Part shown: positions 56,278 through 64,000 of the stretch, in pieces
Position numbering within the stretch: position 1 is the first letter of the stretch
Layout: every line of letters begins with the position of its first letter
From: Azorhizobium caulinodans ORS 571
Lineage (GTDB): Bacteria > Pseudomonadota > Alphaproteobacteria > Rhizobiales > Xanthobacteraceae
Direction of reading: 5' to 3'
Assembly: GCF_000010525.1 (NCBI RefSeq)
Contig: NC_009937.1
Location: 3,353,501-3,417,500 of the forward strand
DNA: 64,000 nt
The notes under the pieces: model-generated
Told to the model about the DNA's origin: nothing
The model's input: only the letters and a program-made list of their open reading frames with translations
Database searches by the model: none
Translations under genes and position numbers: made by a program

Positions 56278-58881
56278 TCACGTGACCCGGCGGCCTGCGG
56301 ATCGCGGGCCTTGCGCAGAGGGCTTGATGGCGAACCGCTTCAGCCCCTCCGCGCACGCCAGATAAAGGGCGGTCAGCATCGCGATCGCCCCGAGCAGCGA
56401 CGCCGGCAGCGGCACGAAGCCGACCACGGACCCGACCGGCGTCAAGGCGATCAGCAGCGCCACCGCGAGCGCCCCGAGGGATGTTGCGGCAAGAACCCGG
56501 TCGGGCCGGCTCGCCCAGGCGGGGCCGCGCGTGCGGATGAGGAAGATCACCAGAATCTGGGTGGCGATGGATTCCACGAACCATGCCGTCCGGAACTCAT
56601 CCGGTGGGGCCGAGAAGCCCAGGCTCAGGACCGCGAAGGTCACCAGATCGAAGACGGATGAAAGCGGCCCCATGATGAGGGTGAAGCGCAGCACCGCGCC
56701 CATGTCCCACGCCTGCGGGCGCATCAGATCGGCCTCATCCGCCTGATCGAAGGGGATGCCGATCTCGGAGAGGTCGTAGAGCAGGTTGTTGAGCAGGATC
56801 TGCAAGGGGGCCAGCGGCAGGAAGGGCAGCACCAGCGAGGCAGCAGCCATGGAGAGCATGTTGCCGAAGTTGGAGCTCGTCCCCATGCGCACATATTTCA
56901 TGATGTTCGCATAGGTGCGCCGCCCCTCGCGCACGCCGTCTGCCAGCACGCCGAGGTCCGGAGCGAGGAGGATGATGTCCGCCGCCTCGCGCGCCACATC
57001 CGTGCCGCCATCCACGGAGAGCCCCACATCCGCCGCATGGATCGCGGGGGCGTCATTGATCCCGTCGCCCATGAAGCCGACCGTATGCCCTCGCGCCCGA
57101 AGCGCGCGGACGATGCGGCTCTTCTGCTCGGGCGACACACGCACGAAGAGATCCGTCTTCTCCACCGCCGCCGCAAGCGCAAGGTCGCTCATGTCCTCCA
57201 TCTCGGCGCCGGTGAGCAGGCCGGAGGCCGGCAGGTGCAGCGTCTCCACCAGATGCCGGACGACGGCCCCCGCGTCGCCGGAAACGATCTTCACCCGCAC
57301 ACCCGCCGCCGAGAGCCGAGCGATCGCCTCCGTCGCGCTGTCTTTCGGCGGATCGAGAAAGACGAGGCAGCCGAGGAAGACATAGGGCGCGCCCGCCTCC
57401 TCGACGTCCGCCAGCGCATCATCGGCAGGCGCCGAAGCCACGGCGAGGAGGCGGAAGCCCTCTCGCCCCTTGGCCTCCATCCTCTCCGAGAGGCGCGCGC
57501 GTGCGTCGGCGTCGAGTGGCGCCAGCGTGCCATCCTGCCGCGCATAGGCATGGCACAGCGGCAGCACCATCTCCGCCGCGCCCTTGGTGACGAGACGGCG
57601 GGAGAGGCCCTCTGACAGCAGGACGGTCGCCCGACGCGTATCGAAGTCGAAGGGACGGTCGGCAAGACAGCGCAGGGATCCGGCATCCGCGGGCGCGTCG
57701 GCGAGAAGAGCGTCGTCCAGATTGCTGTGCAGGCCGCTGACGAAGCGGCTGTTGAGCCGCCCCGCCTCGACCGCCCGCGGGCTCTCCAGCCCTTCCGCAT
57801 CGAAGCTGCCCACCAGCGCGATACGCGCCTGCGTCAGCGTCCCCGTCTTGTCGGTGCAGAGCACATCCATGGCGCCGAGGTCATGGATGGCCGCCAGCCG
57901 CTTCACCACCACCTGCCGCGCCGCCATGCGCACCGCCCCCCGCGAGAGCGTGACGGTGGTCACCATGGGCAGCAGTTCCGGCGTCAGGCCGACCGCGAGC
58001 GCCACCGCGAACAGGAAGGCTTCCAGCGTGAGGCCCTGCTTGAGAAGTTGCGTCAGCAGAACAAACAGCACCAGAAAGCCGGTGAGCCGCAGGATGAGCA
58101 TGCCGAGGCCATGGATGCCACGCTCGAAGGCGCCCGGTGCCACCTTGGCCTGCACAGAGGCCGCCACATGCCCAAAGCGGGTGTCGGCTCCCGTGGCGGT
58201 CACCAGCATCACCGCCACGCCGCCGACGATGCTGGTGCCGGCAAACAGCGCGTTCGTCGCCTCGGCGATGTCGAGGGCCGCGCAATCCCCCGCCGCCTTC
58301 TCCGCCCCATAGGCTTCGCCAGTCAGGGCCACCTCGTTGGCCAGCGCGCCGCGGCTGGAGAGCAGGATGCCGTCGGCGGGCACCAGATCACCGGCCGTCA
58401 GTTCCACCACGTCGCCCGGCACCACCTCCCGTACGGGGATGGCGATGGCCTGCCCACCCCGCCGCACACGGGCCGAGACGGCCACGGACCGCTTGAGCGC
58501 TTCAACGGCCGCTTCCGCCTTTTCCTCCTGGAACAGGTCGAGGCCGATGGAGAAGAGGACGATGAGCAGGATGATGACGAAGCTCTGCCAGTCCCCCGTC
58601 GCACCCGAGACGCCGGCGGCGATCAGCAGAATGGCGACCAGCGGCTCCGTCAGCCGCTTCAAGAGCTTGGCGAGGAGCGACTTGCGCCCGGCGGCAACCG
58701 CCACGTTGGGACCATGGCTGGCCAGCCGCTCCGCCGCCTCGGCGGCCGTCAGCCCCTCGGGCCGGGAGGCGAGCATCTCCAATTGGGCAGCCGCGCCCCG
58801 CACCCAGAAGGGCGCCTCGGAATGCGCACCCGTGGGAGCGGCGCCGGCACGCAGATGGGCGGTGGAAGGAAGCGCGGTCAT
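56278..58881 (-). CDS. mgtA: Magnesium-transporting P-type ATPase, MgtA-like
   Basis: This encodes 867 residues, the usual length for P3B ATPases. The phosphorylation motif DKTGTLT is at 344-350 and the hinge GDGINDAPA is present; PELLPMVTTVTLSRGAVRMA (301-320) is the MgtA/MgtB signature in helix 4. It imports Mg2+ into the cytoplasm. The actuator motif reads TGEAYGAEK (187-195) where most family members have TGESxPVEK; the catalytic Glu is kept. I saw no convincing Mg2+ sensing leader in the 252-base divergent spacer, which is GC-rich. Confidence 0.95.
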   Translation of the reverse strand: MTALPSTAHLRAGAAPTGAHSEAPFWVRGAAAQLEMLASRPEGLTAAEAAERLASHGPNVAVAAGRKSLLAKLLKRLTEPLVAILLIAAGVSGATGDWQSFVIILLIVLFSIGLDLFQEEKAEAAVEALKRSVAVSARVRRGGQAIAIPVREVVPGDVVELTAGDLVPADGILLSSRGALANEVALTGEAYGAEKAAGDCAALDIAEATNALFAGTSIVGGVAVMLVTATGADTRFGHVAASVQAKVAPGAFERGIHGLGMLILRLTGFLVLFVLLTQLLKQGLTLEAFLFAVALAVGLTPELLPMVTTVTLSRGAVRMAARQVVVKRLAAIHDLGAMDVLCTDKTGTLTQARIALVGSFDAEGLESPRAVEAGRLNSRFVSGLHSNLDDALLADAPADAGSLRCLADRPFDFDTRRATVLLSEGLSRRLVTKGAAEMVLPLCHAYARQDGTLAPLDADARARLSERMEAKGREGFRLLAVASAPADDALADVEEAGAPYVFLGCLVFLDPPKDSATEAIARLSAAGVRVKIVSGDAGAVVRHLVETLHLPASGLLTGAEMEDMSDLALAAAVEKTDLFVRVSPEQKSRIVRALRARGHTVGFMGDGINDAPAIHAADVGLSVDGGTDVAREAADIILLAPDLGVLADGVREGRRTYANIMKYVRMGTSSNFGNMLSMAAASLVLPFLPLAPLQILLNNLLYDLSEIGIPFDQADEADLMRPQAWDMGAVLRFTLIMGPLSSVFDLVTFAVLSLGFSAPPDEFRTAWFVESIATQILVIFLIRTRGPAWASRPDRVLAATSLGALAVALLIALTPVGSVVGFVPLPASLLGAIAMLTALYLACAEGLKRFAIKPSAQGPRSAGRRVT

Positions 58882-59133
58882 GGGCGGCCGATCCGCAAAT
58901 GGGAAGAGGCCCCTATTTGACGACTCCGGCTCTGCGCGTCCTTGCGCCCGCTCAACCTCCGTTGCTGCTTTTGCCCGTCGGAGCGGTCACCCGGCGGGAA
59001 ACAAGCACCAACGGGCGCGGCACTGGTCTGCGCGCGTCGCTCGGCTCGGGGCTTTCCCCAGCGGTCAAGCTGGGCGATGGTCCGTCATCCTCATCCCTCT
59101 CTGCGGATCCGGCTCAGCCGGACCGGAGGCCCC

Positions 59134-59757
59134 ATGACCGACGCCACGCACTTCTACGAGCCCACCAAGGGCCATGGCCTGCCCCACGATCCTCTCAACG
59201 CCATCATCGGCCCGCGCCCCATCGGCTGGGTTTCGACGCGCGGCAAGGACGGCAGCATCAATCTCGCGCCCTACAGCTTCTTCAATGCCTTCAACTACAA
59301 GCCGCCGATCATCGGCTTCTCCAGCACCAGCCCGAAGGACAGCCTGCGCAATGTGCAGGAGACGGGTGAATTCGTCTGGAACATCGTCACGCGCGACCTC
59401 GTCGGCCGTATGAACGACACCAGCGCACCGCTGCCCTATGGCCAGGACGAGTTCGAGCGCGCGGGGCTCACCAAGATCGAATCGCGCCTCGTCAATGTGC
59501 CGCGCGTCGCGGAAAGCCCGGTGCAGTTCGAGTGCAAGGTGGCCGACATCCACCAGTTGCGCAGCGCCTCCGGCGCCCCCATCCAGGCCTGGCTGGTTCT
59601 GGGTGAGGTGATCGGCGTGCACATTGCTCCGCATCTGCTGAAGGACGGCATCTTCGACACGTTCGGCGCCGGCATCGTGCTTCGCGCGGGCGGACCGACC
59701 GCCTATGCAGCCGTCACGCCCGAGACCCGCTTCGATCTGGAGCGCCCAAAGGCCTGA
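59134..59757 (+). CDS. Flavin reductase-like FMN-binding protein
   Basis: This encodes 207 residues of the split-barrel flavin reductase-like fold: LNAIIGPRPIGWVSTRGKDG, NLAPYSFFNAFNYKPPIIGFSS and TGEFVWNIVTRDL are the FMN-binding landmarks of the DIM6/NTAB group. It may reduce flavin with NAD(P)H or act as a flavoprotein oxidoreductase itself; no partner monooxygenase is adjacent. Start at 59134 (MTDATHFYEP) follows GGAGG. It diverges from mgtA. Confidence 0.88.
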   Translation: MTDATHFYEPTKGHGLPHDPLNAIIGPRPIGWVSTRGKDGSINLAPYSFFNAFNYKPPIIGFSSTSPKDSLRNVQETGEFVWNIVTRDLVGRMNDTSAPLPYGQDEFERAGLTKIESRLVNVPRVAESPVQFECKVADIHQLRSASGAPIQAWLVLGEVIGVHIAPHLLKDGIFDTFGAGIVLRAGGPTAYAAVTPETRFDLERPKA

Positions 59758-59793
59758 CACGACGTAGCGGCAGGCGGTGCTTGCACGCCGCAA

Positions 59794-59811
59794 TGTTCAC
59801 GCAACTGTCAT
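59794..59811 (+). promoter_or_regulatory. Pho-box-like site before the alkaline phosphatase gene
   Basis: TGTTCAC (59794-59800), four bases GCAA, then CTGTCAT (59805-59811) give two direct 7-base half-sites with 11-base spacing, as in the PhoB box. The second half-site is a perfect consensus and the first is degenerate. It lies 51 bases before the phosphatase ATG. Confidence 0.65.
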
Positions 59812-59861
59812 GCAACCGGCCTAGGGGATGCCGCAGCGCCATCCCCTAGGAGAACCCGTCG

Positions 59862-61604
59862 ATGCGCCGGCTTCTTGCAGCTCTCGCCCTCAGCACCGCT
59901 CTCGCCGGCACCGCCGGCGCGACCGCCATCTATCCACTCGACCGCGCCACCATCCTTGCCGGCTCGCCCTTCGACCTGAAGGTGGAGTTCGACAAGGAAG
60001 TGCAGCCGCAGGACGTGAGCATCACCATCAACGGCCAGCCCGTTGAGCAGGTGCTGGGCAAGAAGCCCGACTTCATCGCCAAGGAAGAGGGCGTGAACGC
60101 CTCGGCCGTGCTCCTGCGCGCCGCAGCCTTCCCCAAGCCCGGCACCTACAAGGTGGAAGCGAAGGCTGGCGGCGAGACCAAGACAGTGACCTGGGACGTC
60201 TATGCCACGGCGGCGACCCCCAAGGCCAAGAACGTCATCTTCTTCCTCGGTGACGGCCTCTCGGTGGCGCACCGCACCGGCGCCCGCCTCATGTCCAAGG
60301 GCATGACCGAGGGCAAGGCGAATGGTCGCCTGAACATCGACGATTTCGAGCGGATGGCCTTCATCGGCACCTCGTCGACCAACGCCATCGCCACCGACAG
60401 TGCCAACACCATGTCGGCCTATATGACGGGCCACAAGACGGCGGTGAACGCGCTCGGCGTCTATGCGGACCGCACCAAGTCCACGCTGGATGATCCCAAG
60501 GTCGAGACCATCGCGGAAGCCATCCGCCGCACGTCCAAGAAGTCGGTGGGCATCGTCACCGGCGCCGAGGTGGAGGACGCCACCCCCGCCGCCGTGGTCG
60601 CCCACACCCGCGCCCGCGCCGACAAGGCCGACATCGTCGGCATGATGCTGGATGTGAAGCCGGACGTGGTGCTGGGCGGTGGTTCGGCCTACTTCCTGCC
60701 GAAGACGACCCCCGGCTCCAAGCGCAAGGACGACAAGGACTATATCCAGCTCTTCAAGGATGCGGGCTATACCCTCGCCACCGACAAGACGGAACTCGCG
60801 TCGGCCGCCGGCACCAACACCGGCAAGATCCTCGGCCTGTTCCACCCCGCCAACATGGACGTGACGCTCGACCGCGAGTTCCTGAAGAAAGGCACGGTGG
60901 AGAAGTTCCCGAACCAGCCCGGCCTCGTGGAAATGACCAAGGTGGCGCTGAACCAGCTCGCCAAGAATCCGGACGGCTTCTTCCTGATGGTGGAAGGCGC
61001 CTCCATCGACAAGATGTCCCATCCCATGGACTGGGAGCGGGCGCTGTTCGAGACCATCGAGTTCGATCAGGCGGTGGGCGTCGGCATCGAATTCCTGAAG
61101 ACCCATCCGGACACGCTCATCGTCGTGACCGGCGACCACACCCACGGCATCTCCATCATCGGCACCATCGACGACAACAAGCCCGGCCCGGACATGCGGG
61201 ACAAGGTGGGCGTCTATGCGGATGCCGGCTTCCCGAACTATGAGGACAAGAACGGCGACGGCTTCCCCGACAAGGTGGACGTCTCCCGCCGTCTCGCGGT
61301 CTTCGCGTCCAACTATCCGGACTATTACGAGACCTGGCGCCCGAAGATGGACGGCCCGTTCGATCCGGCGGTGCAGAACGAAAAGAAGCAGTACGTGGCC
61401 AATGAGGCCTATAAGAATGTGCCCGGCGCCACCTTCCGGGAAGGCAATCTGCCCCGCTCCGCGGACACCGCCGTCCATGCGGTGGACGACGTGGTGCTGC
61501 AGGCCACCGGCGCCGGCGCCGACGGCTTCAAGGGCTACATGGAAGAGAGCGACGTCTATCGCGTCCTGGTGGACGTGATGGCCCTCGCCCCGGCCAAGAA
61601 CTGA
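59862..61604 (+). CDS. Alkaline phosphatase
   Basis: This encodes 580 residues. A signal peptide (MRRLLAALALSTALAGTAGA) is followed by an Ig-like domain of about 100 residues (IYPLDRATILAGSPFDLKVEF), then the phosphatase domain starting NVIFFLGDGLSVAH. The nucleophile Ser is in ATDSANTMSAYMTGHKT; metal ligands are visible in MVEGASIDKMSHPMDWERAL and VVTGDHTHG. It releases phosphate from organic phosphates in the periplasm. A Pho-box-like site and AGGAG lie upstream. The domain plan is that of larger PhoA-fold enzymes rather than of compact E. coli PhoA. Confidence 0.93.
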   Translation: MRRLLAALALSTALAGTAGATAIYPLDRATILAGSPFDLKVEFDKEVQPQDVSITINGQPVEQVLGKKPDFIAKEEGVNASAVLLRAAAFPKPGTYKVEAKAGGETKTVTWDVYATAATPKAKNVIFFLGDGLSVAHRTGARLMSKGMTEGKANGRLNIDDFERMAFIGTSSTNAIATDSANTMSAYMTGHKTAVNALGVYADRTKSTLDDPKVETIAEAIRRTSKKSVGIVTGAEVEDATPAAVVAHTRARADKADIVGMMLDVKPDVVLGGGSAYFLPKTTPGSKRKDDKDYIQLFKDAGYTLATDKTELASAAGTNTGKILGLFHPANMDVTLDREFLKKGTVEKFPNQPGLVEMTKVALNQLAKNPDGFFLMVEGASIDKMSHPMDWERALFETIEFDQAVGVGIEFLKTHPDTLIVVTGDHTHGISIIGTIDDNKPGPDMRDKVGVYADAGFPNYEDKNGDGFPDKVDVSRRLAVFASNYPDYYETWRPKMDGPFDPAVQNEKKQYVANEAYKNVPGATFREGNLPRSADTAVHAVDDVVLQATGAGADGFKGYMEESDVYRVLVDVMALAPAKN

Positions 61605-61622
61605 GCCCATCCCCCTTAAAAG

Positions 61623-61655
61623 CCCTCCCCCCTCGTGGGGGAGGGTTGGGTGGGG
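61623..61655. repeat. REP-like palindromic element after the phosphatase gene
   Basis: CCCTCCCCC (61623-61631) pairs with GGGGGAGGG (61637-61645), followed by TTGGGTGGGG. Elements of this composition occur as dispersed intergenic repeats in several alphaproteobacteria. It lies 19 bases after the stop and could help 3' processing or termination, though it has no clear U-run. Confidence 0.55.
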
Positions 61656-61775
61656 GGTAGAACGCCCGGGGGCCGGCACCACTGCCGAAGTGACGTCCTT
61701 TATGCTCCCCGATACCCAGACCTGAACTATTCTCTCCCTGCCCTTCCGGGGCAGCTCTCCGTTTCAGACCGAACG

Positions 61776-62258
61776 ATGGCCGCAGACCCGATCCTCGCGC
61801 AAAGTGCTCTGCCCCTCTCCCGTCGCCAGTTGCTGGCGGCAACGGGCGCGCTCGCCCTGCCGGTTGCCATGCGGCCCGCTTATGCCGCGCCGGCGCCCCT
61901 CGATTTCAGCGAGCTTTACGGCAAGGTGAGCGTGCTGGGCCTCTCTTTCTCCGACAAGGTGAAGGCGCTGAAGGGGCAGGAGGTCGCTATGCGCGGCTTC
62001 ATGGCCCCGCCTTTGAAGGCGGAGGCGGATTTCTTCGTCCTCACCGAAATCCCCATGTCCATCTGCCCCTTCTGCTCTTCGGATGCGGACTGGCCGGACA
62101 ATATCGTCGTCATCTATCTCGACCGCGCCCAGACCTTCGAACAGGCCAACGCCCTCATCGAGGTGCGCGGCACGCTGGAAGTGGGCTCCTGGACCGATCC
62201 CAACACCGGCTTCGTCAGCCTGCTGCGCCTGCGCCGCGCCAGCTTCCGCAAGGCGTGA
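61776..62258 (+). CDS. Exported protein of a metal-linked ABC operon (DUF3299-like)
   Basis: This encodes 160 residues. SRRQLLAATGALALPVAM is a Tat-like signal (twin Arg, hydrophobic core, AYA-AP cleavage). The mature part, VKALKGQEVAMRGFMAPPLKAEADFFVLTE then SICPFCSSDADWPDNIVVIYLD, resembles DUF3299 proteins (GFMVPL-type and a CxxC region). Such proteins accompany an ABC ATPase and a MacB/FtsX-type permease, for example the Zn-responsive PA4063-PA4066 set of Pseudomonas; the match is by recollection of architecture and needs a search. It ends three bases before the ATPase start. Confidence 0.65.
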   Translation: MAADPILAQSALPLSRRQLLAATGALALPVAMRPAYAAPAPLDFSELYGKVSVLGLSFSDKVKALKGQEVAMRGFMAPPLKAEADFFVLTEIPMSICPFCSSDADWPDNIVVIYLDRAQTFEQANALIEVRGTLEVGSWTDPNTGFVSLLRLRRASFRKA

Positions 62259-62261
62259 GAC

Positions 62262-62927
62262 GTGGCCGCCCTCAGCATCCGCGACCTTGAGGTGCGCTTT
62301 CCAGGCCTCGCCCAGCCGGCGCTGGCCATTCCCGCGCTGGACCTCGACCGGGGGGCGCGCGTCGCGGTGAGCGGGCCGTCCGGCTGCGGCAAGACCACCC
62401 TACTCAACGTCCTCTCCGGCCTCGAAAAGATCGGCCACGGCCATGTGGCATGGGCGGACACGGACCTGTCCCGCCTCGGCGAAGGCGCGCGCGACCGCTG
62501 GCGTGCCGCCCATGTGGGGCTGGTGATGCAGGATTTCCATCTCTTCCCCGGCCTCTCGGCGCTGGAGAATGTGCTACTGCCCCAGCGCCTCGGCTGCTGG
62601 CGCCTCCAGCCATCCAAACGGGTGGAAGCGCTGCGCCTCCTGGAGCGCGTGGGCCTGCCCAATCCGCGCCAGCCGGTGGAAACGCTCTCGCGCGGCCAGA
62701 TGCAGCGCGTGGCCGTTGCCCGCGCCCTCATCGCGCGCCCCGAAATCCTGATCGCCGACGAGCCCACCGCCAGCCTCGATGCGGAGGCGGGAGCGGCGGT
62801 GGCCGATCTGCTGCTGGATCTGGCGCAGGAAGCGCAGGCGACGCTCATCGTCGCAACCCATGATCCGCGTCTCGCCGGCCGCCTCTCCCGCACGCTCCGG
62901 CTGGATGCCGGGCGGCTCGCCGCCTGA
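62262..62927 (+). CDS. ABC transporter ATPase, MacB/LolD-type
   Basis: This encodes 221 residues, starting with GTG at 62262. Walker A is GPSGCGKTT, the Q-loop region is [22 protein letters not shown], the signature is [15 protein letters not shown] and Walker B is [12 protein letters not shown]. The short size and motif spacing match the LolD/MacB/FtsE group, which works with FtsX-like permeases that do not move substrate through a channel. Gaps of 3 and 7 bases to its neighbours show a single operon. Confidence 0.9.
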   Translation: MAALSIRDLEVRFPGLAQPALAIPALDLDRGARVAVSGPSGCGKTTLLNVLSGLEKIGHGHVAWADTDLSRLGEGARDRWRAAHVGLVMQDFHLFPGLSALENVLLPQRLGCWRLQPSKRVEALRLLERVGLPNPRQPVETLSRGQMQRVAVARALIARPEILIADEPTASLDAEAGAAVADLLLDLAQEAQATLIVATHDPRLAGRLSRTLRLDAGRLAA

Positions 62928-62934
62928 GGCACCC

Positions 62935-64000
62935 ATGTTTCGCTTCATCGCAGCGGATCTCCGGCGGCAATGGATCGGCGTTCTCGCTGTCACACTCATC
63001 ATTGCGCTGGCGGTGGCGCTGGGCGTGGTCGTCACCCTTCAGGAGCGTGCCCTGCGGCTGGGCAGCGCGCGGGCGGCGCAGGCGTTCGATCTCGTCCTGG
63101 GCGCGCCAGGCAGTGAGACGCAACTGGTGCTCTCGGCCATCTTCCTCCAGCCCGCGCCTCTGCCGCTGATGAGTGGCGAAGTGCTGGCCGGGCTCGTTGC
63201 GGACCCGCGCGTCGCCTGGGCGGCGCCGGTGGGCTTCGGCGATTTCGTGGATGACTATCCCATCGTCGGCACCACACAGCCGCTCATCGACGGCCTCACG
63301 AAAATGACGGAGGGCCGCAGTTTCGCCCGGCTGGATGAGGCGGTGGTGGGCGCCGCCGTGCCCAAGGCGCTGGGCGCGGCCTTCCACCCCATGCACGGGC
63401 AGGTGGGCGGACCTGCCGAAGTCCATGGCCGCATCACCTATCGCGTGGTGGGTCGACTCGCCCCGACCGGCACGCCGTGGGACCGGGCCGTGCTGGTGCC
63501 CATCGAGGCGGTGTGGCGCGTGCACGGGGCCGAGGCCGCCACCGGCCATGCCGACCATGACGCGCCGGAGACCGGCCGTCCCCGCAGCCTTGCGGACGCC
63601 CATCAGGCACACCGCGACATGGCGCCGGATCTCGACGATGCCATCAACCCCGATGCCATTGCCGCCCCCGGCGCGCCGGGCCTGCCGGCCATCGTGGTGA
63701 AGCCGAAGACCATAGCCGATGCCTACAAGCTGCGGCGAGACTATCGGTCCGATCATTCCCTCGCCGTCTTCCCCGGCGAGGTGCTCACCCGCCTTTATGC
63801 GACGCTGGGCGATGCCCGGCAGGTGATCGCGCTGGTGGCCGTCGGCGCGCAAGTGCTGGTGGGGGCCGCCATCCTTCTGGTGGTGGTCATCCACGTGCTC
63901 CAGCGCCGCAAGCAGATCGGCGCGCTCCGGGCTTTCGGGGCGCCGCGTCTCGCCGTCTTCGGCATCGTCTGGCTGGAGGTTCTGGCGCTGCTCGCGACGG
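62935..64000 (+). CDS. FtsX/MacB-type ABC permease, 3' end outside window
   Basis: The frame opens at ATG 62935 and stays open to the window edge (355 codons). Helix 1 ([21 protein letters not shown]) is followed by a large periplasmic domain ([23 protein letters not shown]) and then helix 2 ([26 protein letters not shown]) with [14 protein letters not shown], the FtsX/MacB core motif. Around residues 200-225 the domain carries a His/Asp-rich stretch ([18 protein letters not shown], then AHQAHRD) that could bind a metal. With the exported protein and ATPase before it, a metal- or envelope-related mechanotransmission transporter is plausible. Confidence 0.88.
   Translation, partial: MFRFIAADLRRQWIGVLAVTLIIALAVALGVVVTLQERALRLGSARAAQAFDLVLGAPGSETQLVLSAIFLQPAPLPLMSGEVLAGLVADPRVAWAAPVGFGDFVDDYPIVGTTQPLIDGLTKMTEGRSFARLDEAVVGAAVPKALGAAFHPMHGQVGGPAEVHGRITYRVVGRLAPTGTPWDRAVLVPIEAVWRVHGAEAATGHADHDAPETGRPRSLADAHQAHRDMAPDLDDAINPDAIAAPGAPGLPAIVVKPKTIADAYKLRRDYRSDHSLAVFPGEVLTRLYATLGDARQVIALVAVGAQVLVGAAILLVVVIHVLQRRKQIGALRAFGAPRLAVFGIVWLEVLALLAT

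Overview
The window is about 64 kb of high-GC, densely coded bacterial chromosome. The gene set points to an alphaproteobacterium of the order Hyphomicrobiales: a ctaC-ctaD-ctaB-ctaG-ctaE-Surf1 aa3 oxidase operon, a DUF6867 gene inside a liv operon, IalB and DUF1127 proteins, and a plant-type glutamate-cysteine ligase. A member of the Xanthobacteraceae (Xanthobacter/Azorhizobium-like) is my best guess, from overall impression only. I saw no rRNA, tRNA, CRISPR array, insertion sequence, phage or integrase gene, so this looks like core chromosome.

Layout. 1-1.1 kb: the end of an MFS transporter. 1.1-10.4 kb (minus strand): a molybdenum hydroxylase cluster of the form II CO-dehydrogenase-like type (CoxS, CoxL, CoxM), with MoxR and CoxE-like maturation genes, CoxG, a DUF488 gene, a TauE/SafE permease and a bile-acid-symporter-family carrier. 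10.6-16.3 kb (plus): a complete branched-chain amino acid ABC transporter operon (livHMGF, DUF6867, livK) closed by a strong terminator. 16.4-21.2 kb: a CAP10 glycosyltransferase, CcdA, a P1-family peptidase, a small membrane protein and a D-amino-acid dehydrogenase-like oxidase. 21.3-28.2 kb (minus): the aa3 cytochrome c oxidase operon with heme and copper assembly factors and an FNR/FixK-type site in its promoter region.

28.6-37.9 kb: an IalB-like exported protein, a KefB-type antiporter, a MATE exporter, a DUF937 protein, a divergent DUF1127/LysR pair around a perfect inverted repeat, gshA and an AI-2E family membrane protein. 37.9-48 kb is a fatty-acid utilisation region: an acyl-CoA ligase and a FadL-type outer-membrane porin on the minus strand, facing a MerR regulator, thiolase, FadN-type hydratase/dehydrogenase, acyl-CoA dehydrogenase and an SCP2-like protein on the plus strand. 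The 445-bp divergent spacer carries two palindromes. Together these genes could import, activate and beta-oxidise long acyl chains.

48.2-55.5 kb: a small exported protein, Ohr with an OhrR-like operator, a citrate-family MFS symporter, an orphan chemoreceptor-type sensor that lacks a signalling domain, an ATP-grasp protein of unknown function and a full chemoreceptor. 56-64 kb: a 78-residue membrane protein, a MgtA-type P-type ATPase, a flavin reductase-like protein, an alkaline phosphatase preceded by a Pho-box-like site, and the start of an ABC operon (exported protein, ATPase, histidine-containing permease) that runs off the right edge.
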